Made by a program: the position numbers and the translations under genes. The notes below the pieces were generated by a model. That model was not told where the DNA came from, made no database searches, and was given only the letters and a program-made list of their open reading frames with translations. This document shows, in pieces, positions 51,901 to 61,547 of a DNA stretch of 64,000 nucleotides; the first letter of the stretch is position 1, and each line of letters opens with the position of its first letter. This stretch comes from Azolla caroliniana (Eukaryota > Polypodiophyta), in contig JBHGNT010000021.1 of NCBI GenBank assembly GCA_043228905.1, positions 3,286,001 through 3,350,000 on the forward strand, given 5' to 3'.

Positions 51901-52691
51901 GACATTTTTAATGTATGTTTGCTTACCTCTTTCGCCGAACGGAACATTGCCGATGTGCCGAATCGGGTGCGTAGTGTCATCTCCGGTTTCGACATAACCG
52001 GGTCGCTCCGGCTCTCGAAGTTTGAGAAACCATTCTTTGTGGGATTTCATATGATTTGAGGCTCCGGAGTCAACAAACCATACGTCCTCCGGATTGAGGG
52101 CACTAGTTAGGGTAGAGGCTGACATAGAGTTTGCTCTATGTTTCATTATGAACATTTCGCCACGGTTGGCGTTGCGTGCATACATTCCACCACGATCTTC
52201 GTAGTCGGAGTTGTGCCCGTACATTCCGCTATACTCTTCGTAGTTGGAGTTGTGCACGTAATTCGTGAGTTGTCGGCTTGTGGAAGCCGATTCACACATC
52301 TTCTTTCGGCACTCTTCTTCGTGGTGGCCGAGCTTTCCGCAATATCCGCATTTGGAAGCTCCCCCTTCTTGCGAAGGTTCCTCGTTGGCTTCCGTTTTGC
52401 TTCCGTCTTTCGTAGATTTTCCAATGCCTCCTTCGGCGTCTTAGCTTCGCGAATGTAGCCGAGCATGTGATCGTGAACACATGGCGCCAAGCAATACATC
52501 ACGCGGCTTGCGGCTTGCTCCCATGTCGCGTATCCGGGAGCCGCTTCGGCGGGACGGTCTTCATGCGCTCCATTGATGTAGCTCCAATAGCCTTGTCCGA
52601 CAAGGTATTGGTGCATCTTGTACTCCCAAGATGCAAAGTTGTTTCGATCCAACTTCTCGGTAGGGAGAGCGCTCCCCATTTGAGTATTCAT
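48903..52691 (-). pseudogene. Copia-1 gag-pol remnant
   Basis: Gag starts at 52691, but its middle is deleted and out of frame (near 52420) before an intact CCHC knuckle (CGYCGKLGHHEEEC, about 52365-52320). Protease motif DSGASNHM at about 52070; integrase about 51700-51000 with the expected Asp, Asp and Glu region; RT about 50480-49700 with YVDD; RNase H about 49400-48940. Lesions: in-frame stops at 51841-51843, 51118-51120 and 49412-49414; frameshifts near 50900 and 49130. Catalytic motifs are mostly kept, so decay is moderate. Confidence 0.9.
48925..48938 (-). other. Second polypurine-tract-like site in copia-1
   Basis: On the minus strand AAGCTTGAGGGGGGTATTGAAG follows directly after the RNase H remnant. 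Its G-run and the following TATTGAAGAC resemble a PPT joined to an LTR start (TGTTGA-type) with one mutated base. It lies 2.2 kb before the actual 3' LTR. Confidence 0.45.
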
Positions 52692-52838
52692 TATGTTGAT
52701 TCTTCTTATTCTTCTTCTCGCTTCGAATGCGAGCTATGTAGCGAAGCTACGATAGCAATGAGCCGGTTCTTGGTCATCGGCGTGGAGCACAAGACACGAT
52801 CATGATGAGGCAAATGGGCTAGATCGAGCTACCAAATC

Positions 52839-52850
52839 GCTCTGATACCA
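52839..52850 (-). other. Copia-1 primer-binding site
   Basis: TGGTATCAGAGC on the minus strand immediately follows the 5' LTR; it is complementary to the 3' end of initiator methionine tRNA, the usual plant copia primer. Confidence 0.93.
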
Positions 52851-53206
52851 TGTAAAGAATCGGGTATGATTCTTGTGTAGCGGAATAGATGTGTGTTATG
52901 TGCGTGCGTGCGTGTGAGACAGACAGACAGAGTATATGCAAGGTAGATTGTATTAACAAAGGAGAAAGACTCAACACGTTATACGAGGTGGGAGGAGGGT
53001 GCTTTATGTAGTCACCCTGTCTCTTCATTAACTACAAGACTCATGGAGAATGGGGAATGTGAAAGCTCATAAGTTATGTGTCATAGAATATGATTCTATG
53101 ACTCATACTAAATGCTAGAATACAAAGTGGTGACATAATGGTGACTCTTGACTGTTGGAGTGTCAATTCACTCTCAAGGTGAGTTCACCAAGCTTGATTC
53201 TCAACA
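52851..53206 (-). repeat. Copia-1 5' LTR (356 bp)
   Basis: TG...CA borders, PBS on one side and TSD CCTCG on the other. About 3 percent substitutions relative to the 3' LTR by eye, plus the indels noted there. Confidence 0.92.
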
Positions 53207-53211
53207 CCTCG

Positions 53212-53841
53212 AAAAGGATAACGTTCGATTTTCCAAAAACACGTTTTCGTGAAGAAAACCGTCCCTAGGCGCAAACCGTGTATAGCGTGTGTGAACCGGC
53301 CCTTACACGTGGGCACGCCCCTTGTTGTATAGTAGATAGACAGGCACAAAAGTCAACTCCTAGGTAGCAATATTCTATAGGGGGAATCGAGGAGTGTCTC
53401 TGTTCGAAAGGATAGAGAATTAATGTGATGTAAACTGGTGAAACGACCTCCCTCCTTGAGCTATAAAAGAGAGGGAGACGGGGAGAGATAGGCGTGCGCT
53501 AGAGGGGACGAAGTGCTGTCGGACTGGGACCGAGCTCTGTCGTTCTCCATAGCTTTCTTTTGCATAGGTTCTCGAGAGGCTGATTATGCTCCGTGGAACG
53601 CCCGTGTGCTTCCGACAGAATCTCCATCTTGCTCCCCTGTGTGTGTGGGTGATCAAGCGTCGGCATCCATGTCGCTAACCTGATCGGCTGTAACCGTTCG
53701 AGTCATCTGCATATGTACAAATACACACGTATATTTATATATATGCACTAGTGTTCTTATACTCTATCTCCTGCTCAACTCGTGCCTCCTGTGTTGTTGG
53801 GCCGCGTTCCCGTGCGCTTCTTTGTCTATACGTGTGTGAGC

Positions 53842-53881
<40 letters not shown>

Positions 53882-53965
53882 TTTCTCACCTATTCCTCGG
53901 TCCAAGACCCCAGTGGTCCCGCCTTGTTCTCCACACACGCGCGAAACAACGCGTCATCTTTTGGT
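53212..53965 (+). repeat. Gypsy-1 leader remnant followed by gypsy-2 5' LTR (border unresolved)
   Basis: The left part continues the gypsy-1 leader after the copia TSD. Somewhere near 53320 (a TGTTGTATAG candidate start) gypsy-2's LTR begins. Support for an LTR: a strong TATA box CTATAAAAGA at 53461-53470, a (CT)n leader at about 53842-53878, and a CA end at about 53965 just before a primer-site-like sequence. The 3' LTR that would define the left border is absent. Confidence 0.55.
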
Positions 53966-53990
53966 GAACCCGACGTGAACAAGCGGTAGA
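53962..53990 (+). other. Candidate gypsy-2 primer-binding site
   Basis: TTTTGGTGAACCCGACGTG follows the presumed LTR end and precedes gag by about 20 bases. It begins TGG as a tRNA primer site should, but I could not assign the tRNA. Confidence 0.45.
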
Positions 53991-54000
53991 GGAGTAGAAA

Positions 54001-56128
54001 ATGAGGGGGTCGGACCTCGCAGAAGCCATGGCTTCGACTGTGGATCGTATAGTGAGTGTGCGCGAAGGCACTGACGCCCTTGATAGGGCTATCGAGGCGG
54101 TTGTCGGTATGATCGGCCGGTTTAGTGGGAAGGATGCCACGAGCTACTTGGCGTCCTACCGGGCTGAGATGGTAATGAGGGACATTCCGGAAGAGAGGCG
54201 TCTAGACGGATTCCCTCGAGTGGCGATGCCAGGCATCCATATGGAGGTGCTCGAGCTACGGGCCGAGAGCCGAACCTGGGAGGAGTTTGAAGGTCGGTTC
54301 CTCGAAAAATACGGGCTTGAAGATGCGCTTCGACTTTCGAAGCGGGACTTCATGGAGTGGGTGGAGACCCCCCGACAAAGGAAGGAACACGTCGGTGCTC
54401 CTCCGGGAGTTTGAGGAACGCTTCGCGCGCCTCTTGGTGCTTGACCGAACCATTCTGGACACAAGTCGTGTCCTATTGTTTGTTAAGTCAGTTGACAAGC
54501 GGGATTGGGACCAAGTAGGCCTCCTATTGGAGACTGATGACGGGCTGACGGCCGACTGGGCCATGGTGAAGAGGGTCTGTGGCCGTTTCGACAAACGGCG
54601 GGAATGGGTTGGCAAAGGATCGACAGGGGCGGGCTCTGTCGCAGCAAGGAAGCTCGAGCCAACACCACCAACGCGAAGGGAAGAGACCCGAGATTGGCTC
54701 GAGACCGGATCGGCTTCGACCGGCATGGTCAAGGGCTCATCCGGGGGAGCAGCTCTGGAGGAACTGATGCGGATGGTGAAGGACCTCCAGATCGCCCAAG
54801 CACGGAGGGATGGTGGCGAACAGGCTCGTGACCGACGACCTCTGGCTGGAAACAGGTGCATGTGGTGTGACGCGGTTAGCCACATCCGGAAGGACTACGG
54901 GGACTTCGCCGAGGCAATGAGAAGCAACGTGGTGTACCTGTGGAACGGTCGGGTGCACGCCAGCGAGACCAGAAGGGCCCTAGACCTGAACGCCGGGCGA
55001 GGAGGAATGAAAAGGCTGATGGAGGAGGCGGCGGCTCGTCACGCGGAGACTGTCCACTACTCGGCATCAGCTGGTATTCAGGTCGGAGGTGGCGAGGTCC
55101 CGAAGACAAACAAAGCCGGGTTCTGGCCGACGATGCTAGAAGGCCTCGCCGGCGCACGACTAAGGAAAGAAGAGGCGGACCGCGCGGAAAAACGAGTCCG
55201 GGAGGTAACCGGGTGGAGTGACCCGGTGGAAGAAAAGACAGGCTTCGTCGAAGCCGCTTGTCAAAACTACGAGGCTCTGGTGGAGGACAAGCGGATAGGA
55301 AAAACCGGAGGGGCCGGGCCCTCACAACGATATGAAACTCGATTCGGGCAAAGGCGGAATGAGGCCGGTGTAACCGGCACCCAGGATAATCCCAAGAGGG
55401 GCGGGTACCGGCTGGACACAGAAATCGAAAGATCCACGGACCTGCGAAAGGTCCTGGAAGAACGAATCCTCGACATCAAGGTGGAACTGTCGCTGAGGGA
55501 AGTGCTCAGGATCGCCAAGAAGGAGTTCCACGACTCCATCGTAGACTTGGTGAAGAGGAAGAGGCTGTCGACGGAGACAGAACCGGAGAAGCCAGTGGAG
55601 GTGCGGACGACGCACATAAAGGACATGGCATTGGAAGACGAGTTGGCGGAGAGCCACTATTCGAGGCCGCATTGGGCCAGAGCGACCACAGAGACCCCAG
55701 TGAAGATCGGAGATGTTCATGAACCGGTGGTGGCGTTGGTGGACCACGGTTCAGAAATCAATTTGATGTCCATGGACTTCTACAAGAAGGCGAAATGGCC
55801 GATCAACACCAAACACGGGTGGAAAATACGGGCAGCGACGCGTGCCACCGAAGAAATGCATGGAGCCTGCCCGAATGTACGAGTAAAGATCGGCGATGTC
55901 GAGATTGACCAGAACTTCTTCGTGCAAGAAACGTCCTCACATCCGGTTATACTAGGAGAACCGTACATCACGGCAACACGGATGGAGACCAAGGTGTTGG
56001 ACAACGGCTCGGCCTATGCAAGGGTCAAGAGCCAGGATGGGCGTCACTCGGTCCAGTTCTTGACGGTGAGACCGAACCATGAACGGAACCGCGAGACCCT
56101 CGGGGGCGATAGCCGAGAGGATTTTTAG
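54001..56128 (+). pseudogene. Gypsy-2 gag-protease, one frameshift
   Basis: ATG at 54001 opens the gag frame. At a C6 run near 54368-54373 the frame must change to the one that stays open until TAG at 56128. The capsid-like region (IGRFSGKDATSYL, then EFEERFARL after the shift) spans about 54110-54480. A zinc knuckle CMWCDAVSHIRKDY at about 54856-54897 has Tyr in place of the last Cys. A protease motif VDHGSEINLM is at about 55738. Pol continues in a different frame from about 56390. The C-run could be a real indel, an assembly error in a homopolymer, or (least likely) a recoding site. Confidence 0.8.
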
Positions 56129-56391
56129 AGAGGGCTATCAAGGCATGGGGCCGCGATAGTCCGGACACTCCGGGAAAACCCCACAAATGTACAGTACGGA
56201 AGAAGACCTGTACCATAGGTAGGAAATTTTGGTTCTCTGACAGCGGAGGTTGTACTATAACCAGCATCAGCGGCAGGGAGAGGAAGCGAGCGGAGGAGCG
56301 GCTCAGGGGATGCGGAGTTCTCTTCCCCGACGAGGGCATCAGCGGCGCCGTGGAGGCGGTCTCTTTTGACGGCACCTTGGGTGAACTATGA

Positions 56392-58640
56392 AAGGTGATC
56401 AATGAAGACCTTAGAGAAGACCGGACCGTTCCGCTGGGGTCGATAGGAATGTACGAAGTCATCGCAGACTTCGGGGAAAGGATCGGGTCGGATCGGACGG
56501 CCCGCGTGGATACAAAATACAAGACTGTGGACCGGAAGGTGAGGCCAGCCGCGACACCCTTGCCGGAGGGCAGCGAGGAGCGGATGAAAGGGGTCGCGTC
56601 GGACCCAAGTTTACGAAATTCGGCTGGCATAGGGCACCGGTTCACCGACATAACGCTACGGGAGCTCAAGGTCGGTGGGGGCGGCTTCCTACTGCCGGTG
56701 GAGGAGGACCGGTTTCGGAGAATGCTCGGGAGGCATGGGAAGGCTTTCACATTCTCACCGGAGGAGATCGGGTGCGTAGACCCGACAGTTGTCGAACCGA
56801 TGGTGATCTTCACGGTACCGCATGTACCGTGGAATCTCAAGCCGATTCCGGTGCCGAGAGCTCACATCCCGAAGTTGATGGAGCTCCTAAAGCAAAAGGT
56901 GGAGATGGGCATCCTCGAACCGTCCAGTGCCCCGTATTCAAACTAGTGGTTTACGGTGCCGAAGAAGAACGACACGTTGTGCTTCATCCAGGACCTACAA
57001 CCGGTCAACAAGGTGACCATCCGTAACGCAGGGATCGGACCGACCATAGACGAGTTCGTGGAGGCCTTCGCTGGAAGGTCGATCTATTTTGTCGGTGATC
57101 TGTACTCGGGGTACGATCAGTTCCAACTAGTTGTGGAGACCAGAGACATTACGACGATGCGGACTCCTCTCGGCCTGGTGCGGATGTGTACCCTGCCACA
57201 AGGAGGGACGAACTCAATGGCTGACATGGTGAAGGCGATGAACAAAGTGCTCAGGGATTGTATCTCGGACATCACCATGCCGTTCTTAGACGACATCCCG
57301 ATCAAGGGATGCCTGGTGGAGAAAAGGGACGAGGCAATCGAGCCGGACGGATGTCGGAATTTCGTGGCGTCCCACATCGATGACTGCGAGAAGGTGTTGC
57401 AAAGGCTAGAGCGCGCGAGGCTCACCTTCTCCGGGGAAAAGTCGGCCTTCGGACAGTCAGAGATCTTGGTGGTCGGACACCTGTGCGGGCCTTACGGTAG
57501 GAAACCGTCTCCGGCAAAGGTAGAGGCCATCTCCGCGATGAGGAACGATTGCAGGTCGGTCACGGAGTTCCGCAGATTCTTGGGGGCATGCGCGTTCTAC
57601 CACATATGGGTCCTGCACTACGCACATGTCGCGGAACCCCTCTACGGACTATTGAAAAAGGGGCGTAGCTTTGAGTGGAGGACGGAGCACACGGAGTCGG
57701 TTCAGAGACTAAAGGAGGTGCTTACGGCGGCGCCGGCTCTCCGTAAAGCGGTTTACGGCAAGGATGTTCCCATCTGTGTAACGGTGGACACCAGCCCGAC
57801 CGGGATCGGGTGGGTAATCAGTTAGGAGGACGAGGGCGGCGTACGATTGCTGATCCGGTTCGGGGCGAAGGTGTTGAGCGAGCGGCAGCGAGGGTACGCC
57901 CAAGTTAAGCGCGAACTTTGGGGTGTCGTTTCGGCAGTAAAGGCCGATAAAGACTACCTGATCGGGACACGGGTAATTATCAAGACGGACTGCCTGCCAA
58001 TTCTTGGCATGGTTTCCGGATGCGCGACGCCGGACCTGGCAATGCTCAGGTGTATAGCGTACATCAAGTCCCTGAATCCAGAAATACGACACATTTCCGG
58101 GAAAGACAATGCCATGGCCGACATGCTTTCAAGGGCGAGGTTCGAAAACGAGGGCAGCATGGTTTCGGAGGACGAGGAAGTCGGCGTGGACTTCTTTGAG
58201 GCGGCTTACGTAACAACCGGCAGGGAATGCACTCCAACGCTTAACGATTTCGACGAGAGCAAGTACAACGGGGAGTGGCTGCAGATCGACAGGTTCCTGA
58301 AAACAATGACACCGGACGCGGCATGGACAAAGGATGAGGCCAACCGGATTCGAAAGAAAGCGTACCGATTCTTTCTCTAGGACGGGTACATATGGAAGCA
58401 CCCGAAGAAGAGGAACGACATCCCGCTCCAAGTGGTGGCGAAGAAGGAGGAACATGAGGATTTGCTGGCAGCGTACCACGATAGTCCTTGGGCTGGATAC
58501 CGTGGAATGTGGGCCACGTTCGAAAAGTTAAAGGGGAAGTATTGGTGGCCGGGACTATACCGGGACGTGCATCGGTTCGTGAAGACTTGCGAAAGCTGCC
58601 AGGTGCACTCCATGATCCGACACATGGACGAGCTGCCAGG
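56392..58640 (+). pseudogene. Gypsy-2 pol (RT, RNase H, integrase N-terminus) with three amber stops
   Basis: One reading frame runs from 56392 to the copia junction, interrupted only by TAG at 56944-56946, 57823-57825 and 58378-58380. RT has conserved VPKKN (about 56959), GDLYSGYDQF (about 57094) and the active-site FLDD (57283-57294). RNase H starts near VTVDTSPTG (57778). The integrase HHCC zinc-binding segment is at about 58477-58608 (HDSPWAGY to CESCQ). The catalytic residues that can be seen are intact, so apart from the stops and missing 3' part this copy is little decayed. Confidence 0.87.
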
Positions 58641-60896
58641 ATGAACCGGACCATAATGGAGAGGGTTCGGAGTATGCTGGCGCATGCGAAATTACCCAAG
58701 GGGTTCTGGGCTGAGGCAATGTCGACGGCGACATATGTGATAAACCGATCACCCTCAGTACCTTTGGACGGAGACACACCGCAGAGAGTGTGGACCGGTA
58801 GGGAAGTATCCTACCGGCATCTAAAGGTGTTCGGGTGTCTCGCATACGTGCACGTGGCGAAGGACCGGAGAGGAAAGCTAGATCCGAAGACCCGGCCATG
58901 CATATTCCTCGGTTACGGCGACGACGAGTTCGGCTACCGAGTATGGGACCCGGTCGACAAGAAGATATTCAGGAGTCGAGATATCATCTTTATGGAGGAC
59001 AAGACACTCGCCGACTGGGAGTCGGAGAAGAAGATGAAGAGCTCCAAGTCGACCGGTGAGGATAAACTCTACGAGGAGCAGTCCCGACCGGCAAGGGACC
59101 GGTTAGCACTCGAGGACCCGGCCGAAGACGGTGAAGAAACAGAACCGGCCGAAGAAGATGAAAATGATACCGGAACCGGCCCCGATCCCGAAATGGATTC
59201 GGATGAAGAAGAAGAATCGGAAGAACCGGTTACCGAAGCTCCCGAACGGAGATATCCTCTAAGAGAGAGGAGAGCCCCCCAGAGATTTCCGGAACCAGAG
59301 CACGTGCTGCTAACCGACGAGGGGGAGCCGGAGAGCTTTGAAGAAGCAAAGCATGACACCCAGAGCCGCAGGTGGTTGAGTGCCATGCAGGACGAGATGG
59401 ATTCCCTGCATGAGAACCTCACATATGAACTTGTGGAGTTGCCGAAAGGAAAGCGGGCACTTCGAAACAAGTGGGTGTTCAAGCTGAAACCGGGAGATGC
59501 CGGAAACCCCCCGAGATATAAAGCCAGGATCGTGGTGAAGGGGTTTCAGCAGAAGAAGGGCGTCGACTTCGACGAGATATTTGCCCCGGTAGTGAAGATG
59601 ACCTCCATCCGGACGGTGCTGAGCATAGCGGCAAGCATGGACCTCGAGGTAGAACAGATGGACGTAAAGACGGCATTCCTTCACGGTGACCTCGAAGAAG
59701 AGATTTACATGCAGCAACCGGAAGGATTCGAGAAGAAAGGGAAGGAGCACCTGGTATGCCGGTTGAAGAAGAGCCTTTACGGACTGAAGCAGGCTCCCCG
59801 GCAATGGTACCGGAAGTTCGACTCCTTCATGACCGACGAAGGGTACCTCAAAACGCAGTCCGACCACTGCGCGTTTGTGAAGAAATTCGAAGGAGGAGAC
59901 TTTCTAATACTCCTCCTGTACGTGGACGACATGTTGATCGTCGGACGGGACCAGGTCAAGATACGGATGCTGAAGAAGGCTCTTCACCGAACCTTCTCAA
60001 TGAAGGACCTGGGTCCGGCGAGGCAAATACTAGGGATGCACATCATCCGGGACCGGAAGAAGAAGCAGTTGTGGCTGTCACAGGAGAAGTACGTGACGAA
60101 GGTGCTTCACCGGTTCAACATGTCGGAAGCAAGACCGGTCGGATCGACCCTCCCGGCAAACTGCAAGCTGTCCAGCAAGCAAAGTCCCAAGACAAAGGCT
60201 GAAAAGGAGGATATGATGAAAGTGCCGTATGCCTCAGCCGTCGGGAGCTTGATGTACGCCATGGTGTGTACGAGACCGGACATAGGATATGCAGTCGGAG
60301 TGGTGAGCCGGTACATGAGCAATCCCGGCAAAGAGCATTGGAACGCGGTCAAGTGGATACTCCGATACCTGAAGGGCACAGCGAATGTGTGCCTCCGATT
60401 CGGCTCCGGTAAACCCGAACTCGACGGTTTCACCGATTCGGATATGTCGGCTGATGCAGATACCAGCCGGTCCACATCAGGGAATGTGATGACGTATGCA
60501 GGGGGAGCTGTTTCATGGCAGTCGAGGCTGCAGAAGACGGTTGCGTTGTCAACCACGGAGGCGGAGTACATGGCGGCTGTTGAAGCCGGCAAGGAAATAA
60601 TATGGATGAAGGACTTCATTAGAGAGCTCGGTATCCAACAGGAGGAGTACCGACTCTACTGTGACAGTCAGAGTGCAATCCACCTAGCGAAGAACGCGGC
60701 CTATCACTCCCGGACGAAGCACATCCAGCGAAGATATCACTGGATCCGGGAAAGGATAGAAGACAAGGAGTTCGTGCTGACAAAGATCCACACGGACGAG
60801 AACGGGTCGGATATGCTGACCAAGGTCCTCACACCCGACAAGCTGGAAGCATGCCGGAAGAGGGTCGGATTGGAGAGACATCCCATGCCGAAGTGA
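58641..60896 (+). CDS. Copia-A pol, truncated (integrase C-part, RT, RNase H)
   Basis: Open frame of 751 codons from ATG 58641 (an internal Met of the family's polyprotein) to TGA 60894-60896. It contains the end of the integrase core (MNRTIMERVR, GYRVWDP), an acidic linker (Glu/Asp-rich, about 59110-59230), RT with KTAFLHGDLEEEIYM (about 59667) and YVDD (about 59920), and RNase H with STTEAEYMA (about 60550). Gag, protease and the first integrase residues are missing. The frame continues upstream only through out-of-frame gypsy-2 sequence. It lies next to gypsy-2's frame but is not fused to it in phase. Confidence 0.9.
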   Translation: MNRTIMERVRSMLAHAKLPKGFWAEAMSTATYVINRSPSVPLDGDTPQRVWTGREVSYRHLKVFGCLAYVHVAKDRRGKLDPKTRPCIFLGYGDDEFGYRVWDPVDKKIFRSRDIIFMEDKTLADWESEKKMKSSKSTGEDKLYEEQSRPARDRLALEDPAEDGEETEPAEEDENDTGTGPDPEMDSDEEEESEEPVTEAPERRYPLRERRAPQRFPEPEHVLLTDEGEPESFEEAKHDTQSRRWLSAMQDEMDSLHENLTYELVELPKGKRALRNKWVFKLKPGDAGNPPRYKARIVVKGFQQKKGVDFDEIFAPVVKMTSIRTVLSIAASMDLEVEQMDVKTAFLHGDLEEEIYMQQPEGFEKKGKEHLVCRLKKSLYGLKQAPRQWYRKFDSFMTDEGYLKTQSDHCAFVKKFEGGDFLILLLYVDDMLIVGRDQVKIRMLKKALHRTFSMKDLGPARQILGMHIIRDRKKKQLWLSQEKYVTKVLHRFNMSEARPVGSTLPANCKLSSKQSPKTKAEKEDMMKVPYASAVGSLMYAMVCTRPDIGYAVGVVSRYMSNPGKEHWNAVKWILRYLKGTANVCLRFGSGKPELDGFTDSDMSADADTSRSTSGNVMTYAGGAVSWQSRLQKTVALSTTEAEYMAAVEAGKEIIWMKDFIRELGIQQEEYRLYCDSQSAIHLAKNAAYHSRTKHIQRRYHWIRERIEDKEFVLTKIHTDENGSDMLTKVLTPDKLEACRKRVGLERHPMPK

Positions 60897-60906
60897 AGGG
60901 GGAGTT
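60891..60906 (+). other. Copia-A polypurine tract
   Basis: AAGTGAAGGGGGAGTT includes the pol stop codon and directly precedes the LTR start TGTTGGGATTACGG. Confidence 0.85.
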
Positions 60907-61518
60907 TGTTGGGATTACGGTCCCTTCTCATGGGATGGTCGGATATCGGAGATGAATGCCGACAAGCCCGGTTTCGGTTTCGGATCCGGATGACGAAGAC
61001 CCCGGTTTCGGTACCGGATGACGAATGTACCCGGAGAGCGATCCGGATACAGGGACATATCCGTGAATATGTTCGCTATGGGCCCCTGAGGCTACAGTTG
61101 TAAATAGCCCAAAGTCATATAAGTATAAATATGACTTAGGGCAAACAGTTTTGCTGTTGCTTCTCATTTTTCTGTTTTTCCCACTCAAGAGGAGTGAAGT
61201 GTAAGCAGCCGTGAGAGAGAGAGAGAGAGAGAGAGCGCGAGAGAGGAAGAGGTAGACGCCTCTGTGTATTTCCGCCGCCTGTGGCGAGGACAGCGAGCTC
61301 AAGGTCGTCGCCTTGCAGCTCGCCATTGTATACTTCTCTGTATAGTGTTGGGTTGGAGTCTTGTACTCCCGTGGTTTTTCCCGTCTGGGTTTTCCACGTT
61401 AATCCCTGTGTACTCGCGTTCTTGTTTTTCGTGTGGTTCCTATTTTCTGCTGCATTGATCCGCGATTACTCGGTTGTGGCCGAGTGAAGAAGGTGAATAG
61501 AAGGGTCTATTCCTTACA
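60907..61518 (+). repeat. Single LTR shared by copia-A (3') and copia-B (5'), 612 bp
   Basis: Starts TGTTGGGATT next to a PPT and ends TTCCTTACA next to a primer site, so it serves as 3' LTR of one copy and 5' LTR of the next. TATAAAT at 61124-61130 is the likely TATA box; a (GA)n run follows at about 61214-61236. Confidence 0.93.
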
Positions 61519-61521
61519 AAC

Positions 61522-61533
61522 TGGTATCAGAGC
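61522..61533 (+). other. Copia-B primer-binding site
   Basis: TGGTATCAGAGC, three bases after the LTR end, complementary to initiator methionine tRNA. Confidence 0.93.
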
Positions 61534-61547
61534 GACTGTTGCAGAAA

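Larger units (their letters stand above)
46354..53206 (-). mobile_element. Copia-1: Ty1/copia element inserted in gypsy-1
   Basis: LTRs at 46354-46745 (3') and 52851-53206 (5') share TGTAAAGAATCGGG...CTCAACA on the plus strand. The whole is flanked by CCTCG on both sides (46349-46353 and 53207-53211), a perfect 5-bp target-site duplication, so insertion borders are exact. A primer site lies next to the 5' LTR. Coding order protease, integrase, RT, RNase H is copia-type. It disrupts the gypsy-1 leader. Confidence 0.95.
53966..58640 (+). mobile_element. Gypsy-2: GC-rich Ty3/gypsy element, 3' part replaced by copia
   Basis: Gag, protease, RT, RNase H and the integrase zinc finger occur in gypsy order on the plus strand. 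The sequence stops being gypsy at 58638-58640, inside integrase, where copia integrase sequence begins without any LTR at the border. The catalytic core of the gypsy integrase and the 3' LTR are missing from the window. Confidence 0.9.
58638..61518 (+). mobile_element. Copia-A: 5'-truncated copia element joined to gypsy-2
   Basis: Begins within copia integrase at the exact base where gypsy-2 ends and runs through RT and RNase H to a PPT and an LTR. The same segment starts in copia-B at 63366. The two copies share at least the AGG before the first ATG and then match with one difference (A at 58825 against G at 63553) to the window end. Confidence 0.92.

Noticed and set aside
54256-54885. Long minus-strand frames opposite gypsy-2 (also 56025-56840 and 59069-59867)
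   Set aside because: Shadow frames of GC-rich plus-strand retroelement genes; no domain content.
58488-58640. Treating the 802-codon frame from 58488 as a fused gypsy-copia protein
   Set aside because: Before 58641 this frame reads gypsy-2 DNA out of its own frame, so no real fusion protein is encoded.
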